A stretch of DNA of 64,000 nucleotides. Origin: Rhodococcus opacus B4. GTDB lineage: Bacteria > Actinomycetota > Actinomycetes > Mycobacteriales > Mycobacteriaceae. Below the pieces are notes generated by a model. That model was not told where the DNA came from. It did no database searches and was given only the letters and a program-made list of their open reading frames with translations. Location of the stretch: positions 2,666,001-2,730,000 of the forward strand of contig NC_012522.1 in the NCBI RefSeq assembly GCF_000010805.1. Direction: 5' to 3'. Shown in pieces: positions 7,882 through 16,687 of this stretch. Both the position numbers and the translations under genes were made by a program. Each line of letters starts with the position of its first letter. Position 1 is the first letter of the stretch.

Positions 7882-8706
7882 ATGACCGAATCTTCGTCGA
7901 GTCGAAAGGCCGAAATGACGGACTACAAAACTGTGAAACTGTCGAGAGACGGTCACGTGGGCGAACTTCAGCTGTGCCGCCCCGACGTACTCAATCGCTT
8001 CGACGGCGCCCTGCTCGACGAACTGGGCGAGGCACTGAGCGAACTCGGCCGGGATCGCGACGTTCGCGCCGTAGTACTCACGTCGACCGGACGACACTTC
8101 TCCGCCGGGGGCGACACCGAGGCGATGCTCGCCGCCAACGACGATCTGCGGGTTCTGATGGAGCAGGTCGACGACGGACGTCGGCTGTTCCGGACATTCG
8201 CCGACTTCCCGAAGCCCCTTGTCGTTGCTCTGCACGGACACGTGTTCGGTGTGGCGACCAGCCTGGTCCTGACCGCCGACGCCATCGTGTCCACCCCGTC
8301 GGTTCAGCTGTCGGATCCCCACGTCCACCTCGGGCTCGTACCTGGGGACGGGGGCTGCGTGACGTGGCCGGCCAACCTGCCCATGGTCCGCGCGAAGCGG
8401 CACCTGCTCTGGGGCGAACCGCTCCTCGCCGAGGACGCGTACAAGCTGGGCATGGTCACCGAACTCGTCGACGATCCCGAGGAGGTGGCCCCGCTGGCTC
8501 GAGCGCTCGCCGCGAAGGTCGCCGCTCTACCCCCGGCTGCGGTTCAACTCACGAAGCGGGCTCTCAACAAGGGTATGCACGCGCGCATCGACGAGGTCTT
8601 CGACACCGCCTTCTACCTCGAAGCCATCAGCGCGTCCACCGAGGATCTGCGTGAAGCAGTGAGCGCCTTCAAGGAAAAGAGGCCAGGATCATGGCAGGGA
8701 CGATGA
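7882..8706 (+). CDS. enoyl-CoA hydratase/isomerase (crotonase) family protein with altered active site
   Basis: A 274-residue crotonase-fold protein. The oxyanion-hole motif HFSAGGDTEAML is at about 72-83 and the second, GLVPGDGG, at about 151-158, so it should bind an acyl-CoA. Aligning with rat mitochondrial hydratase, the catalytic Glu144 position is Ser127 and the Glu164 position is His147 (in DPHVHLG). Ordinary hydration therefore looks unlikely; isomerase, hydrolase, C-C lyase or a binding role is possible. The ATG at 7882 has a GAGAGG site; the ATG at 7915 is an alternative. It is the first gene of a six-gene plus-strand operon and overlaps the next gene by 16 nt. Confidence 0.9.
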   Translation: MTESSSSRKAEMTDYKTVKLSRDGHVGELQLCRPDVLNRFDGALLDELGEALSELGRDRDVRAVVLTSTGRHFSAGGDTEAMLAANDDLRVLMEQVDDGRRLFRTFADFPKPLVVALHGHVFGVATSLVLTADAIVSTPSVQLSDPHVHLGLVPGDGGCVTWPANLPMVRAKRHLLWGEPLLAEDAYKLGMVTELVDDPEEVAPLARALAAKVAALPPAAVQLTKRALNKGMHARIDEVFDTAFYLEAISASTEDLREAVSAFKEKRPGSWQGR

Positions 8707-10340
8707 CGGGAATCGACAGCACCGAGCGCACATCGCTCGAGCAGGTGTGGGGCACCGACGTGCGCCCCTCCGAGTATGCCGGCCACCCCGGACTGCTCTA
8801 CGAGCCGCATCCGCGGTCGTTCGCGGAACTTCTACTCAGCACAGAGCGGTGGAACGACCGGACGTATCTGGTACAGGGCGAACGCCGCATCACCTTCGAA
8901 CGATTCTCCCGATCGATACCACTGGCCTGTGAGTACTTCCACGACTGCGGCATCCATGAAGGCGATCGCGTCATGCTCCTCGCCTACAACAGCCCCGACT
9001 GGGTCCTCGCATTGTGGTCGCTGTGGATGATCGGCGCGGTCCCGGTGCTCGGCAACCGGTGGTGGAGCCCCCATGAGATCGAGAACGCCGTCGACGTGGC
9101 GACCCCGAGGTGTGTCGTCACCGACATCCCGCAGCTACCGGAAACGGTCACCGTCCCCACGGTATCCGTGAACGATCTCCGTCGATTCTTCGACACCGAC
9201 CTTCCGGAACCGGCCGCCCGTCGGCAGGACGATGCGGCGCCGCAGGGAGACGAAGATGCAGCGGCACTCATCCTCTTCACGTCCGGCAGTTCGGGCATGC
9301 CCAAGGCCGTCGAACTGTCACTGCGTTCCGTCGTCGCCAACCAGCACAACCTGCTGCTGCGCTCCCGGCGCCTGCCCCAGCAGGTCCCCGCCGACGCCCC
9401 GCAGGCATCCACGCTCGTCTGCACTCCCCTATTCCATATCGGCGGGATATCCAACCTCGTCACACAGTTGGTCAACGGTGGAAAGATCGTCCTCAACGAC
9501 GGCAAGTTCGACCCACAGCAGGTGCTCACGCTGATCGAACAGGAGCAGGTCCAGAGCTGGGGCGGTGTTCCGACCATGGCCAGCCGGGTCCTCGAGCACC
9601 CCGACTTCGACTCGTTCGATCTGTCGAGCTTGCGGTCCTGGCCGCTGGGCGGCGCCCCGGTCACCCCCGGACTCCTCGAGCGGATGCAGCGAAAGCTCCC
9701 CCAGCTTCGCGAGCGCGGACTCGGAAACACCTGGGGCATGACCGAATCGGGCGGATTCCTCACCGTCGCAGGCAATCGGGATCTCGAACGGTACCCCGGG
9801 ACCGTCGGGCGCCCCTATTCCGTTGTGGAACTGCAGATTCTCGGTCCCGACGAGCGAGGAATCGGCGAAATTCTCGTCCGCTCGCCCACGGTGATGCTCG
9901 GTTACATCGGAATCGACGACGACACAGTCGATTCCGAGGGCTGGCTGCATACCGGCGACCTCGGGCACATCAACGAGCAGGGCTACCTCTTCCTCGACGG
10001 CCGCAGCAAGGACATCGTCATCCGTGGTGGCGAGAACATCGCCTGCGCCCACGTCGAGGCCGCACTGGCCGCCCATCCCGACGTCACCGAAGTCGCGGCG
10101 ATCGGACTCCCGCACGCCGATCTCGGAGAAGAGCTGGCCGCCGTCGTCGTCTTCCGGGCGGGTATCACCCCACCCACCCCCGGCGAACTACGCGAATTCC
10201 TCACCGGCACGCTGGCGTACTTCGCGATTCCGACGCGCTGGCAGTTCCGAGACGTCTCCCTTCCCACGCTGGCCGGCGAGAAAGTCGACAAGAAGACCCT
10301 CGTCGCCCAGTTCCCGACCGACAACGACGAGCGAGGCTGA
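8691..10340 (+). CDS. AMP-binding acyl-CoA synthetase
   Basis: A 549-residue ANL ligase. The ATP loop FTSGSSGMPKA lies at about 196-206, with Ser-Ser replacing the usual Thr-Thr. GGENIACAHVEAAL marks the hinge/C-terminal domain, and the C-terminal lysine lies in LAGEKVDKK (about K531). It would activate a carboxylic acid with ATP and CoA. It overlaps the crotonase gene by 16 nt and has AGAGGCCAGG before its ATG; Met5 is an alternative start. It is distinct in sequence from the other two synthetases of region 1, which suggests successive acid intermediates or different substrates. Confidence 0.93.
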   Translation: MAGTMTGIDSTERTSLEQVWGTDVRPSEYAGHPGLLYEPHPRSFAELLLSTERWNDRTYLVQGERRITFERFSRSIPLACEYFHDCGIHEGDRVMLLAYNSPDWVLALWSLWMIGAVPVLGNRWWSPHEIENAVDVATPRCVVTDIPQLPETVTVPTVSVNDLRRFFDTDLPEPAARRQDDAAPQGDEDAAALILFTSGSSGMPKAVELSLRSVVANQHNLLLRSRRLPQQVPADAPQASTLVCTPLFHIGGISNLVTQLVNGGKIVLNDGKFDPQQVLTLIEQEQVQSWGGVPTMASRVLEHPDFDSFDLSSLRSWPLGGAPVTPGLLERMQRKLPQLRERGLGNTWGMTESGGFLTVAGNRDLERYPGTVGRPYSVVELQILGPDERGIGEILVRSPTVMLGYIGIDDDTVDSEGWLHTGDLGHINEQGYLFLDGRSKDIVIRGGENIACAHVEAALAAHPDVTEVAAIGLPHADLGEELAAVVVFRAGITPPTPGELREFLTGTLAYFAIPTRWQFRDVSLPTLAGEKVDKKTLVAQFPTDNDERG

Positions 10341-10346
10341 ATCACC

Positions 10347-11492
10347 GTGGTCCGTCTGACACCGCCCGACGAATACTTCAACCATCAGGTCTCCTACCCC
10401 CATGCGATGGTGGGCTCCAGCGACCCGAGCTGGCGCGAACGGTACTGGATCAGCATCCAGGACGTCGAGAACAAGGACGTCGTTCTCAGCATCGGAATCG
10501 GGCAGTACCCGAACCAGGACGTCCAAGAGGCATTCGTGGCTCTGTCCTGCGAGGGCAAGCAGCACAATCTCCGGCTGTCGAGGGCGCTTGCCCCCGACAG
10601 TCACATCATGAAGGTGGGCCCGCTGACCATCGAGGTGGTCGAGCCGCTCGAGGAGTTGCGACTCACGCTGGAGCCGAATCCGTCCGGCATCGAGTTCGAC
10701 ATCACGTGGTCCGGACGTATGGAGCCAACCCTCGAAGGCCGGCATTTTCAGGTCAGCCGGTCGAAGGTCACATACGACGCCGTCCGCTACGTGCAGGTGG
10801 GCCGCGCCGCCGGCACCCTGACCGCACCGAACTACGCGGCTACCCTGACACCGGAAACGTGGTGGGGTGAGCGCGATCATTCGTGGGGAACTCGGCCGCT
10901 TCCCCGGGCGCAGGGTGCGCCTCCCGGGGAACGCCCCGAGTGGAAGATGCTGATGTTCTGTCCACTCCAGCTACCCGACTTCGGTCTCCACTTCTACTAC
11001 TACGAGGCGGAACCGGGACGGCCCGTGCATCTTTCGGCTGCATTCTCCAAGCCGATCGGCGCTCCGGAAGGCGAGTCGGAGGATCTCATCGTCGGCGTCG
11101 ACCACGATCTGCACTGGGTGGAGGGGGCACCGGCTGCCACGCTCGCCGGCGGTCGCATCACCCTCACACTGGACAGCGGTGAGAAGCTCGACTTCGATCT
11201 GACGGCACATCCCGGCCGGGCACATCTCCGCGGCGGCGGCTACGAAGGCTGGAACGGCTGGTACCAGGGCCACTGGAAGGGTGAGAACAGCCTCGAACAC
11301 GACGTCTGGGACCTGAACGACAGAGACAATTTCTACCGCTACGCGAAGGCGGGCAGCGACCATCTCGTGGAGGTCCGGCACAACGGCCAGGTCGGATACG
11401 GAGTCATGGAGTACATGGTGCTCCCCGGCTATGGGCGCTATCCGGAGGCCATCCCCCCGAAGCCCGCGAAGGCGAAGGCACGCGATGAGTAG
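10347..11492 (+). CDS. DUF7064/DUF7065-like protein of unknown function
   Basis: A 381-residue protein that looks soluble, rich in beta-strand and Trp/Tyr (for example TWWGERDHSWGTR and GGYEGWNGWYQGHWKG). This is the two-lobed beta architecture I associate with the DUF7064/DUF7065 proteins, distantly like CrtC-type hydroxyneurosporene synthases. Family assignment is from memory and tentative. The gene starts with GTG 6 nt after the synthetase stop and overlaps the next kinase gene by 8 nt, so it is firmly in the operon. Such proteins often neighbour APH-type kinases, as here. A hydratase or hydrophobic-ligand-binding role is speculation. Confidence 0.8.
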   Translation: MVRLTPPDEYFNHQVSYPHAMVGSSDPSWRERYWISIQDVENKDVVLSIGIGQYPNQDVQEAFVALSCEGKQHNLRLSRALAPDSHIMKVGPLTIEVVEPLEELRLTLEPNPSGIEFDITWSGRMEPTLEGRHFQVSRSKVTYDAVRYVQVGRAAGTLTAPNYAATLTPETWWGERDHSWGTRPLPRAQGAPPGERPEWKMLMFCPLQLPDFGLHFYYYEAEPGRPVHLSAAFSKPIGAPEGESEDLIVGVDHDLHWVEGAPAATLAGGRITLTLDSGEKLDFDLTAHPGRAHLRGGGYEGWNGWYQGHWKGENSLEHDVWDLNDRDNFYRYAKAGSDHLVEVRHNGQVGYGVMEYMVLPGYGRYPEAIPPKPAKAKARDE

Positions 11493-12531
11493 CGCCGTGT
11501 CCAGCCGGGAGCTGACGACGGCCGAGCTGACCGACGCATTGCGCGCGTTCCTCGGCCGGAATCTTCCTCTCGATGCGGAACCCGAGATCGAAGCACTGTA
11601 CCGGGCCGGGACCGGCAGCTCACGCGAAAACTGGCCCTTCGATGCGACGTGGCTCGAATCCGGTGAACGATCGACGCACCGGCTCCTGATGCGGCGAGAT
11701 CCGCAAAGCGCGGTGGTCGACACAGCCAGAAGCGCGGAGTTCCACCTTCTCCTGGCACTCGAAGCGACACCGATTCCCGCACCGCGGGTTCGCTGGCTCG
11801 ACGACGAGGGCACCGACCTGGCGCGACCGACCATGATCGGCGACCGCTATGACGGCACCGCACACCGCGCAGTCCTGCGCGACAAGAATCCCCTGCGACT
11901 GTCGTCCGAGCAGCGGCTCGCGCTCGCCCACGACATGTGCGACGTGCTGGGGCGACTCCACTCGGTGGACATCGACGCGCTGGGGTTGCGGGACATCCTG
12001 CCGGTACCGGATTGCTCGCCGGGGGAGCACGAACTCGAACGATGGATCGGTGAACTCACCGGCAACGAACTCGAACCACAGCCGGGTCTGCACCTGTGCG
12101 CCGAATGGCTGAGGGACAACCTTCCCGCGTCACCCGACCGACTCGTCCTCGTCCACGGCGACTTCCGTCCGGCCAACGTGCTGGTAGACGACGGGAAATT
12201 CGGAGTGCTCCTCGACTGGGAGCTCGCCCGACTCGGGGATCCGTTGGACGATCTCGGGTGGTACACAACCCCGCTGTACCGAGGCGAGCACTTCGTTCCC
12301 GGGCAGTGGGCGCAGGAGGACTTCCTCGCGCGATACACCGCTGCCACCGGCATCGAGGTCGCGCCGAAGGCACTGGTCTTCTGGCAGGTCCTGTCAACGT
12401 TCCGGCTCGCGGTCATCGCGCTCAACGGGGTTCGCAATTTCTGCGACCTGGGATCGGACCGACCAGCGGCGCCCGTCGATTCACTGATCGCGAAGGTCGT
12501 CGATCAGGTACTCGCTGCGGAGAAAGGCTGA
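11485..12531 (+). CDS. APH-family (aminoglycoside phosphotransferase-like) small-molecule kinase
   Basis: A 348-residue kinase-fold protein with Brenner's motif VLVHGDFRPANVL at about 221-233 (catalytic D226) and the metal-binding LLDWELA with D244. In catabolic operons this subfamily resembles the kinase domains of ACAD10/ACAD11, which phosphorylate hydroxyacyl-CoAs so that the hydroxyl can be eliminated; antibiotic resistance is a less likely role. The ATG at 11485 overlaps the previous gene by 8 nt; reading further upstream is rejected. It is followed after 3 nt by a small unknown protein, a pairing typical of this group. The substrate is inferred to be an acyl-CoA intermediate. Confidence 0.9.
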   Translation: MSSAVSSRELTTAELTDALRAFLGRNLPLDAEPEIEALYRAGTGSSRENWPFDATWLESGERSTHRLLMRRDPQSAVVDTARSAEFHLLLALEATPIPAPRVRWLDDEGTDLARPTMIGDRYDGTAHRAVLRDKNPLRLSSEQRLALAHDMCDVLGRLHSVDIDALGLRDILPVPDCSPGEHELERWIGELTGNELEPQPGLHLCAEWLRDNLPASPDRLVLVHGDFRPANVLVDDGKFGVLLDWELARLGDPLDDLGWYTTPLYRGEHFVPGQWAQEDFLARYTAATGIEVAPKALVFWQVLSTFRLAVIALNGVRNFCDLGSDRPAAPVDSLIAKVVDQVLAAEKG

Positions 12532-12534
12532 ACG

Positions 12535-12996
12535 ATGCGCCCCACCCCACAGGAGATCATCTCCGGAATCTCGCGGATCTTGAAAGACACCATCGAACCG
12601 CAACTGGCGGACGAGCACGCACTCAATCGGCTTCGAGAAATCAGATCTGTTCTTGCGCAGGTTGATTGGAACGATGCGGCGATCAAGCTGGGACGTGACA
12701 CCGACGCAGTGGACGCGTTGCTCCAGGACTGGAGCGCGTGGTCCGATGCCGACGAGACCCGCTCGGCTGCCTTCGCCGCGCAGCGGACACAGATCGCCGA
12801 GCTCCTCGCGTCGTCGTATGAATCGTTGCGCCACGAGCCCTTCGCCGAACTCGAGGCGCGGCACGCACAGTACGAACGAGTGGTCGTCGACGTGTCGAGT
12901 GCCACGTCCCAATGGTCCCGCGACGGCAACCACGGGGACGCAGCCGCACCTATCCTGCAGCGCCTGCGCGAGCACTACTCCAGTCAGCGCGGCTGA
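12535..12996 (+). CDS. small helical protein, DUF6285-like, unknown function
   Basis: A 153-residue, apparently all-helical acidic protein with no membrane segment. It begins MRPTPQEIISGISRILKD, the kind of start seen in DUF6285 proteins that sit beside APH-type kinases and acyl-CoA dehydrogenases. That resemblance is weak and recalled, not computed. The gene lies 3 nt after the kinase and its TGA overlaps the ATG of the following synthetase (TGATG), so it is translationally coupled to both. It may be a partner subunit of the kinase. No catalytic residues can be proposed. Confidence 0.75.
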   Translation: MRPTPQEIISGISRILKDTIEPQLADEHALNRLREIRSVLAQVDWNDAAIKLGRDTDAVDALLQDWSAWSDADETRSAAFAAQRTQIAELLASSYESLRHEPFAELEARHAQYERVVVDVSSATSQWSRDGNHGDAAAPILQRLREHYSSQRG

Positions 12997-14690
12997 TGTC
13001 GCCGGTCGATGTCAGTCAGCGCGAGCACGCGGTGCAGGACGCCGCCACTCTCACCGAAGTGTTCCGCCACACTGTGGAGACGTGCTCGCAAGACGTCGCG
13101 TTGAAGTGCGCCGCCAGCGGGCGGTCTGTGACGTGGGCGGAGTACGGGCACGAGGCCGCCGCCCTCGCCGATGGATTCACGTCGATGGGTATCTGCGCCG
13201 GCGATCACGTCGTCCTGATGCTGAGCAACCGGGCCGAGTTCTACCTGGTAGACACCGCACTGATGCTGATACGGGGCATCCCGGTGTCGGTGTACAACTC
13301 CCCCTCGATCGAGCGGCTCAGCTACATCTTCACGCACTGCGGTCCGGTAGCGGTCATCGTCGAGGACGATGTACAGCTCGAACGTGCTCGGGCGGCCGCA
13401 GCGGAGAGTGGTCACCACCCGCGTCTGGTCGCGATCGAGGAGGTAACGCCCCGCGACGACCTCGTCATGCTCGCCGACCTGGCGGCGACGTCGCCCACCG
13501 ACCTCGCCGAATTGGCCGGTCACGCTCGAGCCGGCGACACCGCCACGATGCTCTATACCTCCGGTACGACCGGCGACCCGAAGGGCGTACCGTTGACCCA
13601 CCGGAATCTGCTGTTCGCCGCCCGGACGTTGACGAAGCGGATGGGCATCAGTCTGCGCGGCCGTCGCCAGCTCTCGTACCTGCCGATGGCTCATATCGGA
13701 GAGCGACTGGCGACCCACTACGTGCATATGTTCGAGGGCAGTGAGGTGACGTGCTGCGCGAACCTCGAATCCTTCCCCGAGGTGCTGGCTCGGACGGAGC
13801 CCCACATGCTGTTCGGCGCACCGCGGATGTGGGAGAAGCTCTACACCCGGGTTCAGGACCTCGTTGCCGCTGCGCCCGACGTACCCTTGCACTGTCACCT
13901 CGAGACGATCGGCCTCGGACACATCGATATCGCGATCGTGGGCTCGGCGCCACTTCCCCGACACATCCAGGAGTTCTGGCGCTCCGCAGCGATTCCCCTG
14001 GCCGATTGCTACGGCCAGAGCGAAACATGCGGCGTCGGAACCTGGGATCCGCAAGACCTCGTTCTCGGAACCTGCGGCAAGCCATTCGACGGCGTGGAGG
14101 TCGCGATCTCCGATCTCGGCGAGATCCTGGTTCGCAGTGAGGCCGTGTTCGCCGGCTACTACCGCGATCCAGCACGCACCCGGATGGTCCTCGACTTCGA
14201 CGGCTGGTTTCACTCGAGCGACCTGGGATCTCTCGACCCGAACGGCAATCTCACGGTGCGAGGCCGCGTGGACGACCTCCTGGTGCCGACCTCCGGGCAC
14301 AATGTCAGTCCCGCTCCGATCGAGGCCCGGTTGCTGCAGATCCCACTGGTGAGCCACGCGGTGCTCTGCGGCAGCGGCAAACCCTTCATCACGGCCCTGC
14401 TCGTCCTCGATTCGGAGGCGGTCGCCAAGTGGGCAGCCGACCGTGGGTGGGCGGAACGCTCTCCGGAGACCCTGACGACGGATTCGGCATTGCGACCGGC
14501 AATCAGCTGTCATATCGACAACATCAACACCGGTCTGCCCGGGGCGGAGCGGATCAAGTCCTTCGCGTTACTTCCCGGCGGAGAGACCGACTGGACGCCG
14601 GATACTGTTCTGATGACCGCAACCGGAAAAATCCGTCGCGCCCAAGTCCTTCAGCGGTATGCCGAGATCATCGAATCGATGTATCCATAA
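12996..14690 (+). CDS. long-chain-type acyl-CoA synthetase (FadD family)
   Basis: A 564-residue AMP-forming ligase. The ATP loop YTSGTTGDPKG is at about 187-197, YGQSETCG is the A5-like motif, and VPTSGHNVSP replaces the usual GENI/GKNI hinge. TATGKIRRAQVL holds the C-terminal lysine. The layout resembles eukaryote-like long-chain synthetases (FadD15 type), but it is shorter than the 602-residue relative at 32.7 kb. The ATG overlaps the preceding stop, and it ends the plus-strand operon just before a strong hairpin. It would activate a fatty or isoprenoid-like acid. Confidence 0.93.
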   Translation: MSPVDVSQREHAVQDAATLTEVFRHTVETCSQDVALKCAASGRSVTWAEYGHEAAALADGFTSMGICAGDHVVLMLSNRAEFYLVDTALMLIRGIPVSVYNSPSIERLSYIFTHCGPVAVIVEDDVQLERARAAAAESGHHPRLVAIEEVTPRDDLVMLADLAATSPTDLAELAGHARAGDTATMLYTSGTTGDPKGVPLTHRNLLFAARTLTKRMGISLRGRRQLSYLPMAHIGERLATHYVHMFEGSEVTCCANLESFPEVLARTEPHMLFGAPRMWEKLYTRVQDLVAAAPDVPLHCHLETIGLGHIDIAIVGSAPLPRHIQEFWRSAAIPLADCYGQSETCGVGTWDPQDLVLGTCGKPFDGVEVAISDLGEILVRSEAVFAGYYRDPARTRMVLDFDGWFHSSDLGSLDPNGNLTVRGRVDDLLVPTSGHNVSPAPIEARLLQIPLVSHAVLCGSGKPFITALLVLDSEAVAKWAADRGWAERSPETLTTDSALRPAISCHIDNINTGLPGAERIKSFALLPGGETDWTPDTVLMTATGKIRRAQVLQRYAEIIESMYP

Positions 14691-14701
14691 CGGAATTGCG
14701 C

Positions 14702-14741
14702 AGCTTCTCCCCTACGACGTTCCGCACGTAGGGGAGAAGCT
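14702..14741 (+). terminator. stem-loop terminator after the crotonase-led operon
   Basis: A perfect 15-bp stem (AGCTTCTCCCCTACG paired with CGTAGGGGAGAAGCT) with a 10-nt loop starts 12 nt after the stop codon. No long T tract follows, but the position and strength fit a terminator. The rest of the 171-nt gap to 14862 shows no gene. Confidence 0.75.
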
Positions 14742-14861
14742 ATGCGCCACCCGGCCAATGGTCGAAACCGGGCCCCACCCAGAGGGCGGGTATCGTGGAG
14801 GATCGCCCCACGACTCTCTGGAGCGGCGCCGACGGCTCCCGCACGCCGGCGCCACTATCTT

Positions 14862-15254
14862 CTAGCCGACGGGTTCAGCCGCTGCTTCGCGGCGTGCCCG
14901 CCACACCGCCATGTCGCAGTAGTCGCGGACCACCGCGATGGAACCGTCCGCGTCCAGTTCGACGACACCTACGCACTCGATGGGTACCTCACGTCCCGAA
15001 AACCAGAACCGGTCCACTCGCTCGAGCCACACGCGGCGACTATCGACGGTGGCGGTCACGATGTCCCAGTGCACCTTGTCGGAGGCACCGAGGATCTTCG
15101 CGAAAGTATCCGCGATGGCCGCACGACCGCGCGCGGGTTCCTGGGGAACCGCGAAATGGTATTCGCCGTCGGGTGTGAAGCACTCGGCGACAGCGGTGGC
15201 ATCTCGCTGGTGCACTGCGTCGAGGAAGGCCTGCACCCCAATCGGCAGCATCAT
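14862..15254 (-). CDS. SnoaL-like / NTF2-fold polyketide-cyclase-type protein
   Basis: A 130-residue protein with the SnoaL/NTF2 layout: AFLDAVHQRDATAVAECFTPDGEYHF at the N-terminus, then a beta-rich half with VDRFWFSGREVPIECVGVVEL. Members of this fold act as small isomerases, dehydratases or ligand-binding proteins, for example ketosteroid isomerase. The ATG at 15254 overlaps the stop of the flavoprotein gene (ATGA), so the two are coupled. Together they could oxidise and isomerise a cyclic ketone. Function is inferred from fold and neighbour only. Confidence 0.85.
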   Translation of the reverse strand: MMLPIGVQAFLDAVHQRDATAVAECFTPDGEYHFAVPQEPARGRAAIADTFAKILGASDKVHWDIVTATVDSRRVWLERVDRFWFSGREVPIECVGVVELDADGSIAVVRDYCDMAVWRARREAAAEPVG

Positions 15255-16687
15255 GATGCTGCTCCCGATCGGGCCGCGTGCGCGGCTTCTTCGCCCGCGA
15301 TTCGACCGAATCCGCACGCGTTCGCCAGCGAATTACCGCTGCCCATATACGTTTCGCCGAGAATTCCGCCCGTGCATTCACCGGCGGCGAACAGCCCGTC
15401 GATGGCCGCACCATCGTGCCGCAGCACCCGGGCCTTCTCGTCGATCCGGAGGCCGCACGAGGTCATGTTGACGGTGGCCGGACGCACCTCGACGGCGTAG
15501 AAGGGCGCTGTGCTCAGTGGCAGCAGGAACTTTCCCGCCTTGCCGAAGTCCGTGTCCTCGCCGTTCGCGGCAAGCGTGTTGTACCGGTGCACTTCACCTT
15601 CGAGCGTTTCGGCGGGCACCCCGATTGCCTCCGCGAGCGCGGGCAGATCGCGAGCCGACTTCGCCCTACCTGTCGCGACGTTCTCGTCGACGAGATCTGC
15701 CGTGTAGTTCTTCGGGCGAAAGGGCGGATGGTTCGGCCACACCTGCTTGTAGCAATCCCGGTAACGGTCCGCCGACTCCGCCGGCGGGCGCAGGGCTGCG
15801 TCGTCGAAGACGACGAACGCGCGGTTGCCCCTCGCACGCACCAAAGTGTCGAGAATTCCGTACGGCGCGGTCTCGTCACAGAACCGGCGGCCAGACGAAT
15901 CCAGAAGGATCGTCCACCCGGGCAGGAAGGCCTCGTTGAGCTTGGCGAAGTGGGGGTCGAGTGTGCGGAGCCCGCGGTCGAAGCCGGTGAGCTGCGCGCC
16001 GAGTTGTTCGGCGAAGCCGATCGCATCACCACGCGATCCGTCGGCACCGATGTACCACGTCCAGTCCGCCGTCCAGGAGGACGGAAAGTATTTCTGGAGC
16101 AATTCCGGGTTGGCACCGAAGCCGCCCGTCGCGATGACGACTGCGTCCGCGGTGATCGTCTCGCCTTCGGCGATCACTCCGGTTACCTTGTCGCCGTCCG
16201 TGAGCAGTTGGTCGACCCGGTGCCCCAACGCGATATCGACTCCCGCGCTCCGGCATGCCGCCGATAGTGCATTGACGAGGGATTGCCCTCCTCCGTCGAC
16301 GCAGTGCGAACGCGGCTTGCGTTCGTCGCCGCCGAAGATCAGCCGATCGAAGAACTTTACTCCCCTGTCGGCCAACCAGTCGATCGTCTCGCCGCTCCGC
16401 GCGGTCAGCCGCTTGACCGGGCCCGCTGCCACATCCCAGTGGTTGAGGGACATGTACTCCTTGAACAGATCCGACGGGTCGTCGTCGATGCCCGCCTTCT
16501 GTTGGAGTCGACTGCCGCTTCCCATGACGACACCGCCGGCCAGTCGCGACGAGCCGCCGACGACCGATGTCGCCTCGCTGATCAGCACCCGTGTGCAACC
16601 CTGCTCCACCGCGGAAAGCGCTGCGGCGAGACCCGCCGCGCCGGCGCCGATGACGACGACGTCGAAATCCGATTCGGACACTGTCAT
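15251..16687 (-). CDS. FAD-dependent dehydrogenase (fumarate reductase / 3-ketosteroid delta-1-dehydrogenase-like)
   Basis: A 478-residue FAD-binding-2 family flavoprotein. It has the N-terminal VVVIGAGAAGLAAAL dinucleotide motif, GGSSRLAGGVV, and the C-terminal GLFAAGECTGG with GETYMGSGNSLANACGFGR, typical of flavocytochrome c, urocanate reductase and KstD-like enzymes. It would introduce or reduce a C=C bond next to a carbonyl or carboxylate. It is encoded between a histidine phosphatase (4-nt overlap upstream) and a SnoaL protein (4-nt overlap downstream). I cannot decide between desaturation and reduction because the diagnostic Tyr/Arg residues cannot be placed without an alignment. Confidence 0.9.
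   Translation of the reverse strand: MTVSESDFDVVVIGAGAAGLAAALSAVEQGCTRVLISEATSVVGGSSRLAGGVVMGSGSRLQQKAGIDDDPSDLFKEYMSLNHWDVAAGPVKRLTARSGETIDWLADRGVKFFDRLIFGGDERKPRSHCVDGGGQSLVNALSAACRSAGVDIALGHRVDQLLTDGDKVTGVIAEGETITADAVVIATGGFGANPELLQKYFPSSWTADWTWYIGADGSRGDAIGFAEQLGAQLTGFDRGLRTLDPHFAKLNEAFLPGWTILLDSSGRRFCDETAPYGILDTLVRARGNRAFVVFDDAALRPPAESADRYRDCYKQVWPNHPPFRPKNYTADLVDENVATGRAKSARDLPALAEAIGVPAETLEGEVHRYNTLAANGEDTDFGKAGKFLLPLSTAPFYAVEVRPATVNMTSCGLRIDEKARVLRHDGAAIDGLFAAGECTGGILGETYMGSGNSLANACGFGRIAGEEAAHAARSGAAS

Noticed and set aside
11485..12531. Aminoglycoside resistance gene
   Set aside because: Brenner's motif is shared by the whole APH fold. The operon context of CoA ligases favours a catabolic kinase, and no resistance neighbours exist.
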